From NCBI GenBank assembly GCA_946886245.1, contig CAMPIF010000142.1:1-9223 (forward strand): 9,223 nt of DNA, written 5' to 3'. Shown here one piece after another: positions 6,236 to 9,223 of the stretch (positions are counted from its first letter, which is position 1; each line of letters opens with the position of its first letter). Position numbers and translations under genes: made by a program. The notes below the pieces were generated by a model. It was not told the DNA's origin and searched no databases. It worked only from the letters and a program-made list of their open reading frames with translations. Source of the stretch: Ectopseudomonas composti. GTDB taxonomy: Bacteria; Pseudomonadota; Gammaproteobacteria; Pseudomonadales; Pseudomonadaceae.

Positions 6236-7447
6236 TCATACCCGTGCGGCTGTGACCGCAGCGCTACCCCAGGTGGTGCGCCAGCGCTGCTTGACCCCGT
6301 GCAAGCCGATCCAGGCCAGCACGCCGAGGCTGGCGAACAGCCACAGGCCCAACTGGTAGTCGCCGGTGTGCTGCTTGATGGTGCCCAGGCCGGCTGCGAG
6401 GAAGAAGCCACCGATGCCGCCGGCCATGCCGATCAACCCGGTCATCACGCCGATTTCCCGACGAAAGCGCTGCGGCACCAGCTGGAACACCGCGCCATTG
6501 CCGGCGCCGAGACCGAGCATGGCCGCGACGAAGAAGGCCAGGGCGGCGGCCGCACTGGGCAGGTTGAAGCCCACCACGGTAATGCACAGCGAGGCGATGC
6601 TGTACATCATCAGCAATGTACGAATGCCGCCGATGCGGTCGGCCAGAGCGCCGCCCAGCGGGCGCAGCAGGCTGCCGGCGCAGACGCAGGCGGCGGTGTA
6701 GTAACCGGCGGTCACCGGGCTCAGTCCGTACTGATCGCTGAAGTAGCCGGGCAGGGCGCTGGCCAGGCCGATGAAGCCGCCAAAGGTGACGCTGTAGAAG
6801 AACATGAACCACCAGCTGTCACGGTCGCCGAGGGCCTTGAGGTAGTCGCCGAAGGCCTTGGGCTTGGGCCGCTCCGGTGCGTTTTGGGCCAGCAGGGCGA
6901 AGATCACCAGGGTTGCCAGCAGCGGGATCAGCGCCCAGCCGAAGACGTTCTGCCAGCCGGACAGCGCCGCCAGGCCAGGGGCGAACAACGCCGCAAGCAC
7001 GGTGCCGGAGTTACCAGCGCCGGCGATGCCCATGGCCTTGCCCTGGTGCTGCGGCGGGTACCACTGCGAGGCCAGCGGCAGGGCGACGGCGAACGCCGCG
7101 CCGGCGAAGCCGAGGAACAGGCCGAGTAGCAGCGCCTGCTCGTAGCTGCCGATGCCGATCTGCCAGGCGCAGAACAGCGCGACGATCACCACCACCTGGC
7201 CGAGCAGGCCGGCGGTTTTCGGCGACAGGCGGTCGGCGAGAAAGCCCATCAGCAGACGCAGCACGGCGCCGGCGAGAATCGGCGTGGCCACCATCAGGCC
7301 GCGTTGCTGGGCGTTGAGGTCGAGGTCGGTAGCGATCTGCACCGCCAGTGGGCCGAGCAGGTACCAGACCATGAAGCTCAGGTCGAAATAGAGGAAGGCG
7401 GCAAACAGGGTGGGGGCGTGGCCGGCTTTCCAGAAACTTGTATTCAT
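6236..7447 (-). CDS. nasA: Nitrate/nitrite transporter of the NarK/NasA (NNP) family
   Basis: 403-residue inner-membrane MFS transporter, about 12 hydrophobic segments, the usual size for this family. Both nitrate signature motifs are present: GAGNSG around 143-148 and GLGAGNGAV around 312-320. The two substrate-binding arginines expected in TM2 and TM8 are R64 (AVLRLLMG) and R262 (GSLLRPLGG). The N-terminus FLYFDLSFMVWYLLGPL is typical. It supplies nitrate to the reductase and NirBD encoded downstream; an assimilatory role is inferred from this context rather than from the protein itself. Start choice: GAGGT five bases before the ATG at 7447. It has its own sigma54 promoter and attenuating leader. 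The symbol follows Pseudomonas usage; narK would be equally reasonable. Confidence 0.96.
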   Translation of the reverse strand: MNTSFWKAGHAPTLFAAFLYFDLSFMVWYLLGPLAVQIATDLDLNAQQRGLMVATPILAGAVLRLLMGFLADRLSPKTAGLLGQVVVIVALFCAWQIGIGSYEQALLLGLFLGFAGAAFAVALPLASQWYPPQHQGKAMGIAGAGNSGTVLAALFAPGLAALSGWQNVFGWALIPLLATLVIFALLAQNAPERPKPKAFGDYLKALGDRDSWWFMFFYSVTFGGFIGLASALPGYFSDQYGLSPVTAGYYTAACVCAGSLLRPLGGALADRIGGIRTLLMMYSIASLCITVVGFNLPSAAAALAFFVAAMLGLGAGNGAVFQLVPQRFRREIGVMTGLIGMAGGIGGFFLAAGLGTIKQHTGDYQLGLWLFASLGVLAWIGLHGVKQRWRTTWGSAAVTAARV

Positions 7448-7643
7448 CGATCACCTCATCAGCGAGAAGGAGCCCGGCCAGGCGCGGCGAACCGTGGTCG
7501 TGGACACGGCGGCCGCGTCTGCCGGGAAGGCCGTGCACTTGTGGTGCAGAGCCCTGCGGCCGAAGCCACAGCAGGTTTGCGCGATTGCAGTGCAGGCTCG
7601 GATCGCGATGCCTGCGCCGGCCCCGGTCACTGGGGCGAACACG
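7448..7643 (-). other. Long 5' leader segment between attenuator and transporter start
   Basis: About 196 nt with no convincing ORF. It holds several GC-rich hairpins read on the minus strand: GCCCC-AGTGACC-GGGGC (7636-7620) and GCAGGC...GCCTGC (7615-7592, 12-base loop containing the palindrome ATCGCGAT). There is also a palindrome TGCAC-N5-GTGCA (7548-7534). The Shine-Dalgarno sequence lies at the end. The total leader from the predicted start is about 285 nt, unusually long for a simple promoter-gene gap. Confidence 0.5.
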
Positions 7644-7697
7644 AAAAAAAACGCCGCTTCACCACAGGCCATTCAGGCGAGGTGACGCGACGTCTTT
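7644..7697 (-). terminator. Intrinsic terminator (attenuator) in the transporter leader, overlapping hairpin P2
   Basis: The 5' arm at 7694-7681 (GACGTCGCG-TCACC) pairs with the 3' arm at 7663-7651 (GGTGA-A-GCGGCGT), with one G.A mismatch and two wobble pairs. AAA at 7697-7695 can zip further into the T-run. Eight consecutive T residues follow (7651-7644). The 17-base loop contains a small inner GCC/GGC stem. The 5' arm reuses the loop and 3' arm of the ANTAR-type hairpin P2, so P2 and the terminator cannot form together. Confidence 0.87.
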
Positions 7698-7729
7698 GTC
7701 GTGAGGAAGGTGGCCGCCGTTGGCTACCT
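7688..7729 (-). promoter_or_regulatory. Tandem ANTAR-type hairpins P1/P2 in the transporter leader
   Basis: P1: AGGT-A-GCC-[AACGGC]-GGC-C-ACCT (7729-7708), seven pairs with one A.C mismatch. P2: CGAC-[AAAGAC]-GTCG (7701-7688), four pairs. Both loops are six bases with A1 and G4, and the linker is six bases. P1 starts about five bases after the predicted transcription start. The arrangement copies that of the nirB leader although the primary sequence differs, which argues for a shared ANTAR antiterminator (NasT-like), encoded elsewhere. Confidence 0.87.
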
Positions 7730-7743
7730 GGTGCGGGGGAATA

Positions 7744-7760
7744 AGCAAGAGCCGAGCCAA
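7744..7760 (-). promoter_or_regulatory. Sigma54 promoter of the transporter gene
   Basis: Minus-strand TTGGCTCGGCTCTTGCT matches the RpoN consensus TTGGCACG-N4-TTGCT except for T in place of A in GGCAC. The GG-GC spacing is exact. With C at 7745 as -12 the start falls near 7733. No clear NtrC dyad is visible upstream. Confidence 0.85.
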
Positions 7761-7839
7761 TCGAGCAGAGGCCCTGGGATCAGGCGTTACACCGCTTCAG
7801 CGCACGCAGTTCTGCCGTAAAACGAGGCGTTTGCGCGTT

Positions 7840-8013
7840 CTATGCTCCCGAATGGGGCGAGCGCTGCGGCGTGCTGAGCGTGGCCTGTGAGTGCACGCTG
7901 GAAAGCTGGGTAACGCTGGTTGCGTGCGTGGGCAGCGGCAGGGTCAGCAAGGCGAGTGCCAGCAGATTGCTCAGCAGCCCCGCCTGACGGGCGCGGCGGT
8001 AGGTGTTGGTCAT
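7840..8013 (-). CDS. Small ORF, 57 aa, signal-peptide-like N-terminus, unknown function
   Basis: An ATG at 8013 is preceded by a strong AGGGGGG Shine-Dalgarno sequence seven bases away, and the frame stops with TAG at 7840. The product begins MTNTYRRARQ, has a hydrophobic stretch LLSNLLALALLTLPLP (13-28), and then THA, a plausible signal peptidase I site after residue 31. The mature remainder would be about 26 residues rich in Ser, Gln and Thr, with no cysteines and no recognisable domain. It lies between the thioesterase and the transporter promoter. I do not recognise it; it may be a secreted peptide, a degenerating exported protein, or chance coding. The good RBS and coherent signal-like start favour real translation. 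Confidence 0.5.
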   Translation of the reverse strand: MTNTYRRARQAGLLSNLLALALLTLPLPTHATSVTQLSSVHSQATLSTPQRSPHSGA

Positions 8014-8120
8014 ACTCGATCCCCCCTTTTTTCTGTTCTGACCTAGGCGTAGCAGACGAATGGCAATGTGTCACGGTATTGGCAGCAATAAGCGTGCACG
8101 TTTGTCAGACGCCTGTTCGC

Positions 8121-8140
8121 CCAGAGCACTGAAGCCCTGG
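8121..8140 (-). other. Stem-loop just after the thioesterase gene
   Basis: CCAGGGC-TTCAGT-GCTCTGG on the minus strand gives a 7-bp stem (one G.U) with a six-base loop, 10 bases after the thioesterase stop. There is no T-tract, so it is not a clear intrinsic terminator. The rest of the gap to the small ORF (8014-8120) shows nothing I can name apart from the small ORF's RBS. Confidence 0.35.
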
Positions 8141-8150
8141 AATCGCTGAA

Positions 8151-8594
8151 TCAGTCGAGCCGATTGACCTTGGGAAACTTGGCGCTGAAGGATTCCGGCA
8201 TGGGCACCACCTTCGACTGACGATAATCGAAGAACACGAAGCCGGACTTGGCCATGGCTACCAGGGCGCCGTCGGCCGGACGGGTGATGCGGAAGGTGAT
8301 GTCGCCGCCATATCGGTTGAAATCCATCACCCCGACCTCGAACAGCAACTGGTCGCGGGCATGAGCCTCGGCGCGGTAGGTGGTGGCCAGGTCGGTGACG
8401 ATGATACCGGTGCCGCTGCCATCGGTTTCACGTATGCCGAACTCGAAGAGAAAACGTGCGCGTGCCTCGGAAATCATCGAGATCATCGAGTCATTGCCCA
8501 GATGGTTGGCGCCATTGATGTCGGTGACGCGCACGGTCAGGTGGGTGCTGTAGCAGTACTGGTCTTCGGGAAAATCGAGGGTCAGGCGTGCCAT
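8151..8594 (-). CDS. Acyl-CoA thioesterase-like hotdog-fold protein
   Basis: 147 residues, the size of a single hotdog domain of the 4HBT type. The segment VTDINGANHLGND followed by ISEARARFLFEFG resembles the family pattern in which an Asp and a His/Asn-rich turn precede the long helix (D25, N30, H31, N34, E43). Later strands such as TYRAEAHARDQLLFEVGV and DITFRI fit the fold. The likely reaction is hydrolysis of an acyl-CoA thioester in the cytoplasm; the acyl group cannot be told. The start ATG at 8594 has AAGG seven bases upstream. It follows the lyase gene by 48 bp on the same strand. There is no evident link to nitrate assimilation. Confidence 0.82.
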   Translation of the reverse strand: MARLTLDFPEDQYCYSTHLTVRVTDINGANHLGNDSMISMISEARARFLFEFGIRETDGSGTGIIVTDLATTYRAEAHARDQLLFEVGVMDFNRYGGDITFRITRPADGALVAMAKSGFVFFDYRQSKVVPMPESFSAKFPKVNRLD

Positions 8595-8616
8595 GTTCGA
8601 GCCTTGGTCTAAGAGG

Positions 8617-8637
8617 GCGGCGATTGTAAACCGCCGC
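8617..8637 (-). other. Hairpin between the lyase stop and the thioesterase start
   Basis: GCGGCG and CGCCGC form a 6-bp GC stem around a nine-base A/T-rich loop in the 48-bp gap. On the minus strand it is followed by CCTCTT, a poor U-tract. It could be a weak terminator for the lyase gene; the TTTACAAT in the loop could also be part of a thioesterase promoter. Confidence 0.35.
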
Positions 8638-8642
8638 GTTCC

Positions 8643-9223
8643 TCAGCGGTGCAGGCTGTTGAGGTGATAGAACGTGACCCGGCCACCTTCGCTATCAGCC
8701 CCGTAATTGTCCTGGATATAGGCGCCCGCCTTGAAGTACAGGTACTGCTTGCTCCAACTGCTGCTCAGCTGGCGGTAGAGCGAGCCATTGTCGCCATCGG
8801 TGCTGGCCACGCTGATGCCGATGCGTCCGCTGGGCGTGACGCGCAGGTCGTAGCCGAAGCGCTCGCCAAGCTGAATGTTCTCGGCCAGCAGGATGTTTTG
8901 CACGTCGCTATCGCCTGGGCGAGCGCGCAGCAGCAGCTCCACGCGGCCAACGCCACGTCGATAGTGATATTGCAGCTTGAGCAGCGGATCGTTCTGGCTG
9001 CCCGGCACGTCGGTACTGTGGATCTGGCCGATTACCACCTTGTTGCGACTGGGCACTTGGTCGACCTGCAGCACGGCACTGAGATAGCTGTCCGAACTGG
9101 CGTGGAGCCAGTTGTCGAGTCTGCCGTCGTGCTGGGTTTCGCGTAGCTCACTGCGTGGATAGCGGGCGTCAGCGGTGGTCGAGCCAGTGACTGGCACCCA
9201 GAAGGTCACGCTGCCGTCGGCAT
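8643..9223 (-). CDS. Alginate lyase-type polysaccharide lyase, family PL7 (N-terminus outside window)
   Basis: The last 192 residues of a frame that is still open at the window edge. The three PL7 signature regions are present in order: RSELRE (near 9150), QIH (near 9025) and YFKAGAYIQ (near 8725), which together contribute the Arg, Gln, His and Tyr of the active site in this family. The expected reaction is beta-elimination on alginate, probably outside the cytoplasm, although any signal peptide lies outside the window. A GTG at 9209 is not the start: it encodes Val within the conserved DGSVTFWVP stretch, and the frame continues upstream. A lyase of this type also lies next to the nitrate transporter gene in P. 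aeruginosa, as I recall, so the neighbourhood seems conserved without an obvious functional link. Confidence 0.9.
   Translation of the reverse strand, partial: ADGSVTFWVPVTGSTTADARYPRSELRETQHDGRLDNWLHASSDSYLSAVLQVDQVPSRNKVVIGQIHSTDVPGSQNDPLLKLQYHYRRGVGRVELLLRARPGDSDVQNILLAENIQLGERFGYDLRVTPSGRIGISVASTDGDNGSLYRQLSSSWSKQYLYFKAGAYIQDNYGADSEGGRVTFYHLNSLHR

Noticed and set aside
6114..6239. 42-residue N-terminal extension of the phosphatase-kinase
   Set aside because: It translates the inverted-repeat element into Arg-rich sequence and overlaps the transporter stop; the conserved PP2C sequence starts at the ATG at 6113.
7534..7548. Palindrome TGCAC-N5-GTGCA resembling an NtrC site
   Set aside because: Its spacer is two bases shorter than in NtrC sites and it lies downstream of the promoter inside the leader.
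7451..7672. 73-residue minus-strand frame within the transporter leader
   Set aside because: It starts within the terminator region, has no RBS, and its sequence reflects GC-rich hairpins.
7789..7803. NtrC-like dyad upstream of the transporter promoter (GCGCTG-AAG-CGGTGT)
   Set aside because: Only seven of twelve consensus positions match and it is centred near -63, closer than usual; too weak to call.
7787..8074. 95-residue minus-strand frame overlapping the small ORF
   Set aside because: It runs through the RBS and leader of the small ORF in another frame, has no recognisable composition or signal, and would cover the region just upstream of the sigma54 promoter.
9207..9209. GTG as start codon of the polysaccharide lyase
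   Set aside because: The frame stays open to the window edge and the codon falls in the conserved DGSVTFWVP stretch, so it encodes an internal valine.
1..9223. tRNA, rRNA, CRISPR arrays, insertion sequences or phage genes
   Set aside because: No tRNA-like cloverleaf, no spaced direct repeats and no transposase, integrase or phage-like protein was seen on either strand.

Overview
The window looks like chromosomal DNA of a Pseudomonas: GC-rich, every gene on the minus strand, and a gene order that matches (from memory) the nitrate-assimilation region of P. aeruginosa: polysaccharide lyase, nitrate transporter, Ser/Thr kinase, nirB, nirD, assimilatory nitrate reductase. The species cannot be decided from the sequence.

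Layout, read in the direction of transcription (from 9223 down to 1): a PL7 alginate-lyase-type protein (8643-9223, N-terminus outside the window); a hotdog-fold thioesterase (8151-8594); a 57-residue ORF with a signal-peptide-like start (7840-8013); a sigma54 promoter and a 285-nt leader in front of a NarK/NasA-type nitrate transporter (6236-7447); a fused PP2C phosphatase-Ser/Thr kinase with a C-terminal membrane anchor (4446-6113); a second sigma54 promoter and a 220-nt leader; nirB (1635-4091), nirD (1312-1638), and the first 406 residues of the molybdenum nitrate reductase (1-1220).

The genes form one pathway. The transporter brings nitrate in, the Mo-bisMGD reductase makes nitrite, and NirBD (siroheme/FAD/Fe-S) reduces nitrite to ammonium. 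The most informative part is the pair of leaders. Each starts at a sigma54 promoter (nitrogen limitation, NtrC), then has two consecutive hairpins with six-base loops carrying A at position 1 and G at position 4, then an intrinsic terminator with a U-tract. This is the RNA target architecture of ANTAR-domain antiterminators (NasT/NasR class), so both transcripts appear to be gated twice: initiation by nitrogen limitation, elongation by nitrate/nitrite. No ANTAR protein is encoded in the window. In the transporter leader the second hairpin's loop and 3' arm are also the 5' arm of the terminator, so the two folds exclude each other. In the nirB leader they are adjacent but separate.

Two copies of an inverted-repeat element bounded by CGTAGGGT...ACCCTACG lie in the gaps nirD/reductase and transporter/kinase. 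One of them supplies the nirD stop codon. The phosphatase-kinase fusion has intact catalytic motifs but no role I can assign in nitrate use.
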